From: Cryptomeria japonica
Taxonomy: Eukaryota; Streptophyta; Pinopsida; Cupressales; Cupressaceae
DNA: 60,000 nt
Direction of reading: 5' to 3'
Assembly: GCF_030272615.1 (NCBI RefSeq)
Contig: NC_081413.1
Location: forward strand, 186,182,169-186,242,168
In this document: in pieces, positions 33,254-44,206 of the stretch
How the letters are laid out: each line of letters begins with the position of its first letter
How positions within the stretch are numbered: the stretch's first letter is position 1
Made by a program: the position numbers and the translations under genes
The notes under the pieces: model-generated
Databases searched by the model: none
Seen by the model: only the letters and a program-made list of their open reading frames with translations
Told to the model about the DNA's origin: nothing

Positions 33254-35011
33254 CTACTTACCAATTCCCAACTCCTTGAGAGTCTTTTGGGTTCCATCTG
33301 CTATGTTCTTGCTGGCCTCCTTGTCTCTTACTTTATGGTTAGAGGGTCATCCTGGGGAAGAGGAAATATACCCCATATCAACTTGAGCTATTCTGCTGGA
33401 TTTCCTTAGTAGAGAAGTTGAGGGAGTAGATCCTTTCTTATTCCTGAATTTTGGTTGCTTCCATTCAGTTTCTATCACAAGAGCCGCTTCCATGTTGTTG
33501 AGAATTTTGGAGATTTCTTCTTCATTGCCCTAGTTAGGAGTTCTGGAATCAGTCAAAACATTGTTCACTGTTCTTGAGCTCTGTTCTGAGTCTGAGAGGT
33601 TCATACCCAAAATTGCACATTTTTGGGCTTCTTGAATTTCAAAACTTGGAATGGCTAGAGAAGAATCGGTCCTTTCTTCTTGGGGGTTAGGGATCTCTCC
33701 TTCCTCAGGTTGGTAATCTTTTTTTTCCAGTTCCTTGCCTTCATAAGTGTCAGCAACCACTTCAACTATCTCATTTGAAGGATCATTCTGATCTTTCATT
33801 TCCTTTTTTTGAGTTCTACCCATGGGGCTGACTTTGGTTGGTTCATTTCTCACTACTTCCTGGGTTGAGGGACTAGAGATAGAATTTGAGGTGACCTCCT
33901 TCTTTTCCCCCAAAGGATTAAAGCGATTGGAATTTTCTTCCTTATTCTCTGGATTTTTAACTTGCCACACCATTTTGTTTGGCACCTTTTGATTTTCCAT
34001 CTAGGGTTTAGGTTGCTTAGGTTCCACCTTTGGCTTGTTTGAGCAGGATTTTGCCCAATGACCTACTTTTTTACAATGGAAGCATGCAAAAGGGTTAGAT
34101 TCATATTTTATGTGTTGTTTCCAAGTTCCCAGCTTTGAAACTAGATCTATCTGTTCTGGCATATCTACTTCAGGGGCTACTCCTACACAGAACCTTGCAT
34201 GAGTTAGTCTTCTTTTTGAAGTAATGACTGGGTCTATTGAGAGAAACTCGCCAAAGGAGCTTGCTATTCCAGAGAAAATACTTTCTGCCCAATATTCAAG
34301 AGGCAATCCTAGTAGATTTATCCAGACTAGAACTTGTGTCAGGAGAGAATCGTTCATGTTTAGGTTCGGATGCCATTTTCTAAGGACCAGAGCTGTCTTT
34401 CCTACCATCCAGGGGCTCCCGCACAGAATCTTAACCTTATCTTCTTCACATGAAAATGAAAAAGACAGAAGGCCTTTAGGTAAAGCCGATACTTCAACAT
34501 TTCCCTTGAGGACCCATTTTTGTTTGACAAAAGCCCTTACAACTTCAATATTAGGACACGAACCCATAAATTTCCCTACCAAGGAGTTTGACATACTATT
34601 GATATTATGGTCTAGAATCTGGTCAGGGATAGAGATAACGAACTTACCACCAGAAGGGTCAGAAATATTCTTAACAGAAGGTAGGGAGGATTTACCAGTA
34701 GGTCTAGTTCCAAAAAGGGACGACCATTTCTTTTTTTCCCTTCCACTGTCAACGGAGTCATCACGTGGAATGGGGCCCCCATTGGACCCTTCCCCCAGAA
34801 GCCCAGATGAACCCGCTGTCTCCTCTGGCAGAGTACCATTAGAGTGTAGGTTAACAATAGCCTCCGGGATGTCCGGAGGCTTATCCTTATCGCCTATGGG
34901 ACCAGCAGCTTTGATCTGGCCACTCCCACCATTGGAACCAAGGTTCCCGCCTTGCTGAGAATTTGAAATTTGAGTTCGCCCATTACCGCCAGCTGCTCCC
35001 ACTTCTGCCAT
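33254..35011 (-). pseudogene. LINE ORF1: DUF4283 and CCHC RNA-binding protein
   Basis: A single frame of 585 codons from ATG 35011 to TAG 33254-33256, interrupted by two TAG stops (34001-34003, 33530-33532). The N-terminus is Gly/Ser-rich. The DUF4283 core spans about residues 105-270 (SLVGKFMGSCPNIEVVRAFV, CGSPWMVGKTALVLRKWHPN, LVWINLLGLPLEYW). A zinc knuckle CFHCKKVGHWAKSC follows near residue 320, then a Glu/Pro-rich acidic tail and a basic C-terminus. This is the usual plant L1 ORF1 plan, which packages the RNA. ORF1 and ORF2 nearly abut (stop, CT, ATG), suggesting coupled or reinitiated translation. Confidence 0.92.
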
Positions 35012-35082
35012 GGTGCTTGAGAAGGGAGGTTTTTTATTAAACTAGTGGAAATGTTCATGTAATGGAGGAAGAAGGAAAACTA

Positions 35083-35099
35083 GAAGATGGTTGAATGTT
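35083..35099. repeat. LINE target-site duplication, 5' side copy
   Basis: Exact 17-base copy of 27024-27040. The LINE 5' UTR ends against it at 35082. Confidence 0.92.
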
Positions 35100-35121
35100 G
35101 ATTGGAGTCATATTCCCCTTT

Positions 35122-36450
35122 TGTTTGAGTTGAAAATGTGATTGAAAGGATGTAAATTGAATCTAAGGCAAGTATTTGAGAAATTGAAGTAAATTGGCAA
35201 AAACATGATGTTGCATATATTAGATAGATCCACAAACAAAGATCTGGAAAGTAGAAGAGGATTGAAACATGCACTTGAAAAATTTGAGAAAAATTGTAGG
35301 GACAAGGTAGTTGGGTGCCCTGGTCCTATAACTACAAACATAGGCAAATTGTGTCTTTCTAAGAATGGCAAGATACTCTGACAAGGAAAAATTTGCACTA
35401 GTCCTCTATGAGTGCCATGTTCCCTCTATAGAACCCTTATCCTAAGAGGTCTCTGGGACTTCTACAAAAGCCAGTTAAATTTGTCTTTGTCTCCTCTATC
35501 CTTTTTTGCCTTCACAACTCCATAATCTACTGCCTGTACATCAAAAAAGGGGAAATTTTGTTGTGGATAGGGGTTTGTGTTAGGTCAAACCATGGGTTTA
35601 GAGTTAACCCTAATTAAAAAAGAAATTGAATTGGAAAACTTGCCTTTTGAGGGCAAGGTTGGGTCTAGAATTGAAATGCTTGAATGTATATGAGTATATT
35701 TTCAATAGGTGATGCATTGTTCTTAGGATAATTCCTCCACGCGTCAATGCAATAGCATGATAAATCACATAAAATCCATCATGAAATCATAGTTAAAATA
35801 TAATTTGAGGATTCCTTGATGTAATTTGTTGCTCCTTAAATCAGAACTACTCTTAAGGAAGAAGAGTTGCTCTTGAATTGATGATAATGCTAGCATAAGA
35901 TGTAATAATCAAAATGAATTGAGAGGGATGCCTTATATAGGGATTTCATAATTGAAATCACTTTTAGGCCAACTTAGAATTGATATATTTTCACATGGAG
36001 CGGGATTTGAACTAGAAAGCACTACCAAATTATCCTCCTAAAATTTAGAAAAGAAAAAAAGTGCAGGACCAGGGCGAATCTGCTCTACTGGGTCCTATCA
36101 TTTTTTTTTCAAATCTATAGGGATACGAAATAACTAAGGTCTTATGCTAAATCCAGCTTAGTGGCTCAAACCATAATGTGTAGGTATGCGAAATATGCTT
36201 TGAGAGTTGAAATTGGGGTAGGATTAGGAATAAATTTGGATAAAATGATAAAGGGCACACCTAAAATTAAGGGCCAAAATAAGAGTTTGATAATGTAATA
36301 AAGTGGAATAAGACCCATAATATTAACTAAATATTAACAAATTACAATAAAGTTCATATAATGCATAGAGGAAAGGGAAGTAATATAATAGGTGCTAGGA
36401 GAGTATGAAATTGGACAACCTAATAAAGGTGTACAATTTACGACTCTACA
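35122..36450 (-). repeat. Gypsy 5' LTR (minus strand)
   Basis: Partner of 20619-21953. On the minus strand it starts TGTAGAGTCGTAAATTGTAC and ends CAACTCAAACA. The minus-strand TATA box CTATATAAGG is at 35932-35941. Confidence 0.9.
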
Positions 36451-36778
36451 GAAGGAAAACAAAGGTTGGTAGCCTTACCATTGCATCCAACACAGGTAGA
36501 GAAACCCTTCATGAAGTGGGGTTTTGATTTTATTGGGTCCATAAATCCACCCTCCATTATAGGACATTGATGGATATTGACAACTACGGATTTCTTTACA
36601 AAATGGACAAAAGCAGTAGCATTAAAGGAGGAAAATGAAAGTTCAATTCTAAACTTCTATGAGGGCATAGTTTTAAGGTTTGGTACTCCTGAATCAATTA
36701 TTTTAGATAATTATTTAGCTATTTTAGGCATGATATTAACTAAATGGATTGTTAAAAATAATATCTTTGAGTACTTTA
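36451..36778 (+). pseudogene. Gypsy integrase core fragment
   Basis: Plus-strand sense reads KQRLVALPLHPTQVEKPFMK then WGFDFIGSINPPS (first Asp of the DDE triad), TTDFFTKWTKAVALKEENES and VLRFGTPESIILDN (second Asp). This is the core of a Ty3/Gypsy integrase. It is truncated on the left by the neighbouring minus-strand LTR and on the right by the Copia LTR at 36779, before the catalytic Glu. A stop lies near 36570. The orientation opposes the element to its left. Confidence 0.85.
36774..36778. repeat. Probable target duplication CTTTA of the Copia element
   Basis: The five bases before the Copia LTR start. The second copy would lie beyond the right edge of the window, so this cannot be confirmed here. 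Confidence 0.45.
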
Positions 36779-37677
36779 TGTTGGGAAAATGGTGGCTCAA
36801 CCTTGCATTTACTTAAGGTTACTATTTGTAGTAAGTTTTTGTTTCAGCACAAATTGGTTGAAAAAATTTCCTAAACCTTTGGATTGGGTAGATAAGCATG
36901 TTGGTAATTTTTTGGTGCAAGATCATAACTAGATTTGAAGGTATTAAAGTTTCCATTTTGGAAGTTGCAATAAATATTTTAAATTTAATTTTAAGGACTT
37001 TTGAGGCTCCAAATTGGTCTGAAAAGTGGGTCTAACCAGTATAGCTGGTTATGAAGTGATAGAGAACATCATGATATTTTTATCATTTCAAATGGTTCTT
37101 GAATTGGATACTTGGTTCACAAGTTATGTCCTCCGGAAGTTTGGTCTCCTAAAATAGGAAATCAAAAAATACATCGGACACATAAATGGGTTGTAAAAGG
37201 GAGGTACACATTTTGATCTGTGTTTTGACACATCATAGAGCATCTAGAATGGAGATAAGGTTGGTTCCACTTTCTTGGGTGGTTTTAGCATGTGGTTTTG
37301 TAATATCGTTTGACGGTTTTATGTATTGTATCTACTATATATGAGGTGCATAAGATGGAGGTTGAGTGTAAGAGTCTTATAGCTATTGAGTTACCTCTGA
37401 ATCTCTGGTTGGTGATACTCCTCTTATAAGATTTCCCTACAAGTATATTGTAATTTTTTTTATTAATTCCTAAATAATATATTGGGTAGATTTTAGAGTG
37501 TGGGATTTTTCTCTGAAAGGGTTTTCCCCACATAAATCACTGTGTTGTGGTATGTATGTTATTTATGATTATTTCTATTTAAATTTTGTAATTGTTGTAA
37601 CAATCTATAAAAGTTTTTGTATTACCCACCTCTCAAGGTTAGTGTAGGAAGTTGTTTCACTACTTAACTTCCTTACA
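36779..37677 (+). repeat. 5' LTR of the second Copia element
   Basis: It starts TGTTGGGAAAATGGTGG directly inside the integrase fragment and ends CTTCCTTACA, two bases before the PBS. It is 899 bp, with a pyrimidine-rich end and GTATTACCCACCTCTCAAGG near 37619-37638. The partner LTR is not in the window. Confidence 0.85.
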
Positions 37678-37679
37678 AG

Positions 37680-37691
37680 TGGTATCAGAGC
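37680..37691 (+). promoter_or_regulatory. Primer-binding site, initiator tRNA-Met type
   Basis: TGGTATCAGAGC, a perfect match to the plant Copia consensus, two bases after the LTR end. Confidence 0.93.
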
Positions 37692-37801
37692 CTCATAACC
37701 TTTGGTTTCAATTCTAGGTTATTAGGTTTTTTGAACTAATCCAGATTTGAGTGGAAGCTTGTGCAGAAGATAAGTATTTATCTTGTTGCAAGAATTTTCA
37801 A

Positions 37802-38600
37802 ATGGCAAGTTCATCAAAGATAATAGAGGTGGAGAAACTTTCTAAAAGTAATTTTGAGATGTGAAAGATGAAGATGGAGGATATATTAATAGATTTAGAT
37901 CTATGGGATGTTGTGGATGTCAATATCTCAAGACCTTCAAATCCTACAGCGGCTAAATAGTATGATGTTATTGACCATAAAGCCAAGGGTCTAACCAAAT
38001 TGTTCTTAGCAGACATTCTAATTAATGTCTACAAAGAGACCTCTACAAAGAAGCTATGGAGTAAACTTGGTGACATGTATCAAGCCAAATCTTTATTGAA
38101 TCAAATTTTCTTGTGGAAGAAATTATATTCCTTAAGAATGGAAGAGGGTGGATGAATTACAGATCACCTAGAAGCATTCAATATGTTGGTGGCTCAATTG
38201 GTATCTATTGGTGTTCAAATGGATGAGGAGAAGAATTACCAGATCTTGCTTTTTCTTTGCCTAATTTGTGGGATTCTCTTCTTATGGTTATCGGTAGTAC
38301 TTCTATTGTTTTGAATTTTGAACATGTGGTGGTTCCTTTCTTGGTGAAGAGATGTAGAGAAAGGTATCCTTCAGTTAAAATGAATCCCTAACTATTCATG
38401 GAAGACATAAGGAAAAAGGCAAGAAGAATGAGAAGCATAATAAATCCAAGTCTAGAGGGAGATTGATATCTCCTGGAAAGTCCAAAGTCATTTGTTGGAA
38501 TTGAGGTAAATCAAGACTCATGTGTAAGGATTGTAAAGAAGAAATGAAGAACAAAAAGAAGTTTTATTCTAATTCTGAGTCTGAGAAGGAAGATTTTGAT
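37802..38600 (+). pseudogene. gag: Copia gag (second element)
   Basis: ATG at 37802 gives MASSSKIIEVEKLSKSNFEM, then LWDVVD, TSTKKLWSKLGDMYQAKSLL and FLWKKLYSLRMEEG, the UBN2-type gag core. The zinc knuckle near 38490-38540 reads CWN-stop-GKSRLMCKDC: the second Cys has become a stop and the His is lost. Several stops and at least one frameshift (near 38250) are present. Confidence 0.85.
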
Positions 38601-38834
38601 GCATTCATTGCAGTTTTGGCTACCCATGCAAGTAAGGATGTATGGTTAATTGACTCAGGTGCATCTTTTCATATGACTTTCAATAAAGATTAGTTTTCTA
38701 ATATGAAGAATTTAATGGAGGTAAGGTGTACTTGGGTGATGATTCACATTTAGATATTATTGGTCATGGTAAAGTTAGAATCAGGTTTCCTTATGGTAGA
38801 ATAAAAATGATTAGGGTGTGTTTCATATCCCTGG
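38601..38834 (+). pseudogene. pol: Copia protease (second element)
   Basis: VWLIDSGASFHMTFNKD (about 38639-38690) is the Copia protease active site with Asp-Ser-Gly intact; a stop follows directly. The downstream DDSHLDIIGHGKVRIRFPYG matches the usual end of the domain after a frame change. Confidence 0.85.
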
Positions 38835-39798
38835 ACTAAAACAAAATTTATTGTCTATGAGTAAACTGATAGATGCGAGTGTGCAGGTAGTCTTTTCTGA
38901 TGCGGAATGTAAGATGGTTAAGGGTGATATGGTGATTACTAGAGGTGTCATATTCGGCACTTTGTATAAGCTAGAAGCATACACCGTTGAGTGTAATAGC
39001 ACTTATGTAAAAAGTAAATCCATGAATACTTTGTTGAAAGACTTGAGGGTTTCATCTTTAGCAAATGGGCATGATTTTTGGGTACCTAAGGGTTCTCTTT
39101 CTTCTAAATCAAATTTACCTACAAAGAAGATTATGTTATGGCACTAGAGACTTGGCCGAATTGGAGAAAAGGGTCTAAGGACTTTGAAAAATAAAAACCT
39201 TGTTGAAGGTTCGAATGATTGTAATCTTGACTTTGATTTTTGTGAGCATCGCACTTATGGAAAACAAAACCATGTTTAGTTTTACTCGAGTTCTCATAAA
39301 TCTTGTGGTGTTTTGGACAAAAATGAAATTTATTATATGTGAGTAAACTGATAGATTCAAGTGTGCAGGTAGTACTTTCTGATGCGGGATGTAAGATGGT
39401 TAAGGGTGTTATGGTGATTGCTAGAGGTGTCAGATTTGGCACTTTGTATAAGCTAGAAGTATACACTATTGAGTGTAATAGAAATTATATAAAAAGTAAA
39501 TACGTGAATACTTCATTGGAAGATTTGAGGGTTTCACCTTCTGCAAATGGACATGGATTTTGGGTACCTAAGGGTGTTTTTTATACTAAATCAAAGTTAC
39601 CTATAGAGAAGAGTATGTTATGGCACCAGAGACTTGGCCACATTGGAGAAAAGGATCTAAGGACCTTGAAAAATAAAAACCTTGTTGAAGATTTGAATGA
39701 TTGTAATCTTGGATTTGATTTTTGTGAGCATTGCATTTATGGAAAAGAAAATCACATTCAGTTTTACTCAAGTTCTCATTAATTTTGTGGTCATTGTA
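38835..39798 (+). repeat. Tandem duplication of the pre-integrase segment, 482-bp period
   Basis: GAGTAAACTGATAGAT occurs at 38859 and 39341, and the two stretches that follow match to the end of FYSSSHK at about 39300 and 39780. Each copy encodes the GAG-pre-integrase domain: SKLIDASVQVVFSDAECKMV, and later LGHIGEKDLRTLKNKN with CEHCIYGK in the second copy. The second copy keeps more ligands (WHQRLGH, CEHC) than the first (WH-stop-RLGR, CEHR). The copies differ by scattered substitutions, so the duplication is not recent. Confidence 0.9.
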
Positions 39799-40732
39799 AT
39801 CAGCTCTTGTTGATAAAATGTCAATGGAGGCATGGTCGGGTCACAAGCCTTCACTAAGACATCTTAGATTTTTTGGTTGTGAGGCATATGCACATGTGCC
39901 AAAGGAGAAGAGAACAAAGTTGGAGAATGAGGATATGAAAAATATCTTCATTAGATACAGCTATGGTGTGAAAGGATACAAGCTTTGGGACCCTATTGCA
40001 CAGAAGGTAATACATAGTAGAAATGTTATTTTTAGAGAAATTAAGTCTCCTATTATATTACAACCAGAACAAACTAAACAAGAAAATGTGATTCAATTCC
40101 CTTCTATGCTTGAAAGAGTTGAATCAAGACCACTACATAGGCAAGAAGTTGAGGAGAGCTCATCTAGCTCTAAATATTCAAAAGAGGAGGAAGAACCTCC
40201 AACTCAACTTGTCCAAATCTCTACAAGACATAGACAACCACATAAAAGGTTTGCACCTAATGATTGGTACTATATTTTTGCTTTGAATACTAATGTGGAT
40301 GAACTTTGATTTGTAGAAGAGGCATTAGGTATGAATGATGCAAGATCCTAGAAGATTGCTATGAAAGAAGAAATGGAAGCTTTAAAAAAGAATGATGCAT
40401 GGGATGTTGGTAGTAAATGGGTGTTCAAGAAAAATATTGGTTCAGATAGAGGCATTGAGTAGTATAAAGAAAGGTTGGTTGTGAAAGGCTACTCTCAAGT
40501 TGGGGGTGTTGATTATGGTGAAATATTTTCTCCTATTACAAAAATGACATCCATTAGATTTTTTCTTTCTATTTCTACTGGTTATGATTTAGAGGTTGAG
40601 CAAATGGATGTGAAAATTTCTTCTCTTCATGATGATTTCGAGGAGGACATTTATATGACACGGCCAGATAAATATGTGGTGGAAGGTAAAAGTAATTTGG
40701 TCTATAAATTAAAGAAATATTTGTATGGCCTC
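39799..40732 (+). pseudogene. pol: Copia integrase C-terminus and truncated RT (second element)
   Basis: The second copy of the duplication runs straight into MEAWSGHKPSLRHLRFFGCE and GYKLWDPIAQKVIHSRNV, the segment that normally follows the integrase core; the catalytic core itself is missing. A Ser/Glu-rich linker leads to RT: WVFKKNIGSDRG, KGYSQVGGVDYGEIFSPITK, VEQMDVKISSLHDDFEEDIY (first catalytic Asp), then KYLYGL where the reading stops at the Gypsy LTR. About nine residues before WVFKK appear deleted. Stops occur at 40307-40309, near 40350 and near 40460. Confidence 0.87.
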
Positions 40733-41984
40733 TGTAATGGTTATTAAAGGGTGATGAGGAGATCAAGTGGAAAGCTTTACCCTCCTCGAGAAAGGAGTGA
40801 AAGTTTCTCAAATAATCCTCTTCAACCTCTCACGCACATTACATTAAAAGAGGGGGTTGAATTCACTAGATCCAATAACAATGGAAACAGATTGAATGCT
40901 AAGTGAATTGACAATGAATTTGAAAAGTAAAGTAACCCCTCTTTTAGAATGGATGAGTTGAATTAAGAAATTTGAGACTAAGTGTAAGGATGGTAAAGAA
41001 ATGATTATAACTTGAGATAGAAATGCGGGATGAAGTTGTGCACCTAGAATTAATAGTAAAATGTTGAGACGAAGCTCCCCTATAAATTTGAGTGAAAGTT
41101 GTCAGGAACAGGTTGAAAGTGTACTTGGTTTTCTGAAAAATCCATGCATCGAAAAGGGTTTTTCCATCTCTAATAATGAAGCCTAAACCTGCAAATACAG
41201 CTACACACTTGCAACCTACACAAAGAAAAGGGAGGAAATGTTGTTGGGATTGGGTGTTTGCCTTTAGGTCAAACCACGTTTTAGAATTAACCAAATGATG
41301 AAAAGTACTTGCAAGTAAATGAAAGTAAATAACTGAAGTAGAATTCACCTCAAGAGAGGATGCAATTGAAATGTTGATAGAGTCATTTGAAAGGATATGT
41401 AGAATTGAATGTCAAAAGAGATCTCCACTTCAATGGTTGAATCCTTGACTTGAATGCAACACCTAGCCTTGAAAGGATACTTGAGATGCTCAATGGATAC
41501 TTGAATGGACACTTGAATGCTTGAATTCTTGATTTCGCTTAAGCAATTTCTCTTAGGATCACAATTTCCACTTATTGAACTTATGCAAATGGGAGGGGAA
41601 AATGTGTCTTATCTATTCATCAATTAGGGTTATTTGACTTATTTTTCATCTTAGGCCAACATAGGGAAACTTTTCCTGCTTCACCATTGACAAGCTCGAT
41701 ACAGGGTTTAAGTGGAGGGGGCCCAAAATAGGGCAAGGATATGGGTGTCACACCCCTGTCCTAGGAGGTGGCACCCCTGTCCTAGGGGGACAAGAGCACC
41801 ACGCCCTATCCTTCCCTAATTTAGGACAGAAAGTAGAAACAGGCAGTGTGGGGTGCAGGAAAATGCATGTTGCAGGAGCTATGAGCATGTCTCGGGTCTT
41901 CAGTCAAGCTTAGGAATTTGTTTTGCCAATGCGAACACCCAAATGCGGTCAAAAATTGCAAGGTCCCAATTTTATGACACTACA
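40733..41984 (-). repeat. Gypsy 3' LTR (minus strand)
   Basis: On the minus strand it starts TGTAGTGTCATAAAATTGGG and ends TTAATAACCATTACA. It is 1252 bp. It contains a small tandem repeat CACCCCTGTCCTAGG (about 41750-41790). Its start resembles the LTR of the element at 20619. Confidence 0.87.
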
Positions 41985-42756
41985 TTTATCCCCTACTTTA
42001 GCGGTAGTATAAGCGTACACCAATACTACCGGTAAAGTAAAAGGAAGCAAGATTGAAAGACTTTCACCATGTCAAGGAGTCAGATAAACCAAGCCCCCAG
42101 TGGACTAAGTATCTTATGACTTTGATTGACAAAGTAAAAGGGAAGATCAAAAGGGAGGAACCATGACTGCAAGTAGTAAGGTTCCCCTCACTATGAGTCA
42201 TGAAAAAGAAAAGATACCAAAAAATTACATTTACAATCGAGTTCACTAAGTAACTTTAAGTATCAAGAAGGAAAATATGAGTGGAGTGTATGCCCCCATG
42301 TTAAAGCGATTGTGCATGCCTTATCAGAAGCAATTTCTTTAAGGTAGGATACACCCAAGAGAGAGAGAGAGAGAGGGATAACGTTATCGCAAGGATTCAG
42401 CCCCCAATCGAGGAATAAACCCAAGATAATGAACACAAAACACAAAGCACGAGGTAGTTTCACTTTCCTCAGGGTCAGTATGTTGTATGATAACTCATGT
42501 ATATCATGTATATATATGCATAGAATAATCATCATTCCCCAAAGAAAGGAAACTACCTTAGAAGAAAGGGAACACAGGTGTCTTTTGAGTCAACATGAAA
42601 GAGACCAAAAGAGATCTCAATGCTTTGCATCGTCCTCAAGTAGGCATTATTAGGGGAAATAGAAGAACAAGGATACACATATAAGAATGGTCACAAAAGA
42701 GAAAGAAAAGAGAGAGAGGTAGAGGATCTACGGTGCTAATGTAGCTATTCTATCAT
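41985..42756. other. Polypurine tract and noncoding 3' region of the Gypsy element
   Basis: The minus-strand polypurine tract AAAGTAGGGGATAAA is at 41985-41999. The remainder has no supportable ORF; a (GA)n run lies at about 42358-42376. Confidence 0.65.
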
Positions 42757-43534
42757 GACATCCACCTCCCGACCTTGTTGATCACTATTTAGGAAAGAAG
42801 GGAAACACGCCAAAGGAGCGACATCAAGCATAGCAGATGGAGCTATAACAAGATCAAAACAAGGACTATGCTCATGTGCTAAGTCACTTTGTTTGATTCT
42901 AGGAGTTAGGATTAGGGATTTTGAAAATTCTGTAGATAAATGTTTGTCAACGTCAACATATTCATATTCACTATCAAAAGCATTAGGAGTTGTATTGCCA
43001 TCATGAATAACATTTTCACCTATTTCTTCATCAAGATTTATAGAAAGAGGATCTCTAGTATGAATAGAAGTAAAAGCATCACATGTTTTCTACAACTTAT
43101 GATTTGGAGATTTAGGTTCAACGTCCTGCTTAAGAGAAAATGGAATCATGTCAATTGTTGGCATTTTGGAGGATTGAATATTTTGAGAAACAACTTCACG
43201 AGCTCTAGCATGATGTTTTCGTCGGTGATCTCTCGCACAACGATTCATTCATCTTAGCGGAAGGTTGAGAAGAAGGAGGAATATTTTTTAAAGGGGGAAT
43301 ATTTATTGAAAGAGAAATATTCTCATATTTGGTAGTTGGAGGTTTAGGTTGAGGTTTCTTAGGTTGAACAAGAGGAGAGGCAGGTCTCTTCTCTCTATAA
43401 TAACAAGGAGGTGGAACTGCACCATATAAAGGAGGAATGTTCGGTGTATGAAGGAGACCAAGTCCATTATGAGGAGGAGGTACAGGTCTAACCTTAGGAG
43501 GAATATTATTGTTCTTCTTAGGAGAAGGCATAGT
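42757..43534 (-). pseudogene. C-terminal extension of the Gypsy gag-protease polyprotein
   Basis: First a proline-rich stretch (PPKVRPVPPPHNGLGLLHTP, with KKPQPKPPTTKYENISL). After a frame change near 43256 comes a basic motif RDHRRKHHARAREVV, then an acidic part (LSINLDEEIGENVIHDGNTT, DSEYEYVDVDKHLS) ending at about 42757. The basic stretch could bind nucleic acid. It stands where RT would be in an autonomous Gypsy element. I know no named domain for it. Confidence 0.5.
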
Positions 43535-44122
43535 TTAATCCATAGGAATAGGTTGGGAGTCTTCCTTAGGAGGAAGATTAGTTCTATCTGTTAGAGGAAG
43601 AACCTCATCTTCAAGAATAGTGGGAATATCAAGTGTTGGAGTTATAGGTTGGATTAAGGATAAGATCATATCTTTCTTCCATTTCTGATAATATTGAAAG
43701 AGGGCATCACTTCTTGGTGGAAGAGATTGAAATTGTTGAGGCAAAAAGTAATCAATAAGAATACCTGGGCTTCTTTCGGTTGGTCGAAATAAGCTATGGT
43801 TAACAATTATGATTTCCTCATTGTGGGGAAGTTTCAAACACTTATGGATTGGAGAGGCAATCTCCTTCATAGAAGATAGCCAAGGGTAACCTAACTTTAT
43901 ATGGAATTGTCCAAATTTAGGAATGACAACAAAGTTGACATCTATAGATTTAGTGTGAACCTCAATAGGGAGTGTGATAGAACCAATGGTAGGACAAGAA
44001 AATCCATCAAATAACTTAACGACCACATTAGTATCATCATATATTGGTTTATGCAAATGTAAAGTGAAAAGATACTCCTCAATGATGACATTAACCGTGC
44101 AAGGGATCGATAAACACACCAC
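43535..44122 (-). pseudogene. Gypsy retropepsin-like protease (gag-protease element)
   Basis: A 195-codon minus-strand stretch in the frame of the upstream gag knuckle. It has TVNVIIEEYLFTLHLHKPIY, DGFSCPTIGSITLPIEVHTK and FVVIPKFGQFHIKLGYPWLS, the last corresponding to YxxLLGRPWL of plant Gypsy proteases with Arg replaced by Tyr. The Asp-Thr/Ser-Gly site should be just upstream, where the frame is broken (44123-44206). A linker follows with RSDALFQYYQKWKKDM. Confidence 0.7.
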
Positions 44123-44206
44123 GACAAGGTTTATCTTGAATCTTCACAACTATGTATAAAGGTCCATCAGGTCTCTAATAGTCACACTAGGGTCAAATTT
44201 AATACA

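Larger units (their letters stand above)
27041..35082 (-). mobile_element. Full-length L1-type LINE with an extra 3' ORF
   Basis: 8042 bp between two 17-bp direct repeats. Reading right to left: short 5' UTR (35012-35082), ORF1 (35011-33254), ORF2 (33251-29132), a spacer, an additional cargo ORF (about 28791-27210), and a T-rich 3' UTR. The length exceeds the usual 5.5-7 kb of plant L1s by about the size of the extra ORF. There is no poly(A) run at the 3' end, which reads TTTTTTAATTAATTAG; a short hairpin AGGTTT...AAACCT (27058-27079) lies just inside. In-frame stops and frameshifts make it inactive. Confidence 0.92.
20619..36450 (-). mobile_element. Ty3/Gypsy-type element lacking RT, minus strand, interrupted by a LINE
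   Basis: Two related LTRs (20619-21953, 1335 bp; 35122-36450, 1329 bp) enclose minus-strand protease and zinc-knuckle sequences. The polypurine tract lies beside the left LTR, so transcription runs right to left. There is no reverse transcriptase, RNase H or integrase, so the element depends on another Gypsy element. Without the LINE at 27041-35082 it is about 7.8 kb. The flanks (ATTTG before 20619, GAAGG after 36450) do not match, so either the target duplication is lost or the two LTRs come from different insertions joined by recombination. Confidence 0.78.
36779..40732 (+). mobile_element. Second Copia element, 5' part, truncated by a later insertion
   Basis: It comprises a 5' LTR, primer-binding site, gag, protease, a duplicated pre-integrase segment and an RT fragment. 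The integrase core is deleted, and RT stops at LYGL where the minus-strand Gypsy LTR begins at 40733. The rest, including the 3' LTR, should lie beyond position 60000. Confidence 0.87.

Noticed and set aside
34224-34958. A 244-codon plus-strand open frame
   Set aside because: It lies antisense to LINE ORF1, whose DUF4283 and CCHC motifs are clear; composition mirrors the opposite strand and no family motif is seen.
20614-36455. A 5-bp target duplication for the minus-strand Gypsy element
   Set aside because: ATTTG and GAAGG differ at four of five bases, and no small shift of the boundary gives a match.
2359-37691. tRNA genes at the TATCAGAGC matches
   Set aside because: Only 12 bases match a tRNA 3' end at each site and they follow LTR ends; they are primer-binding sites.
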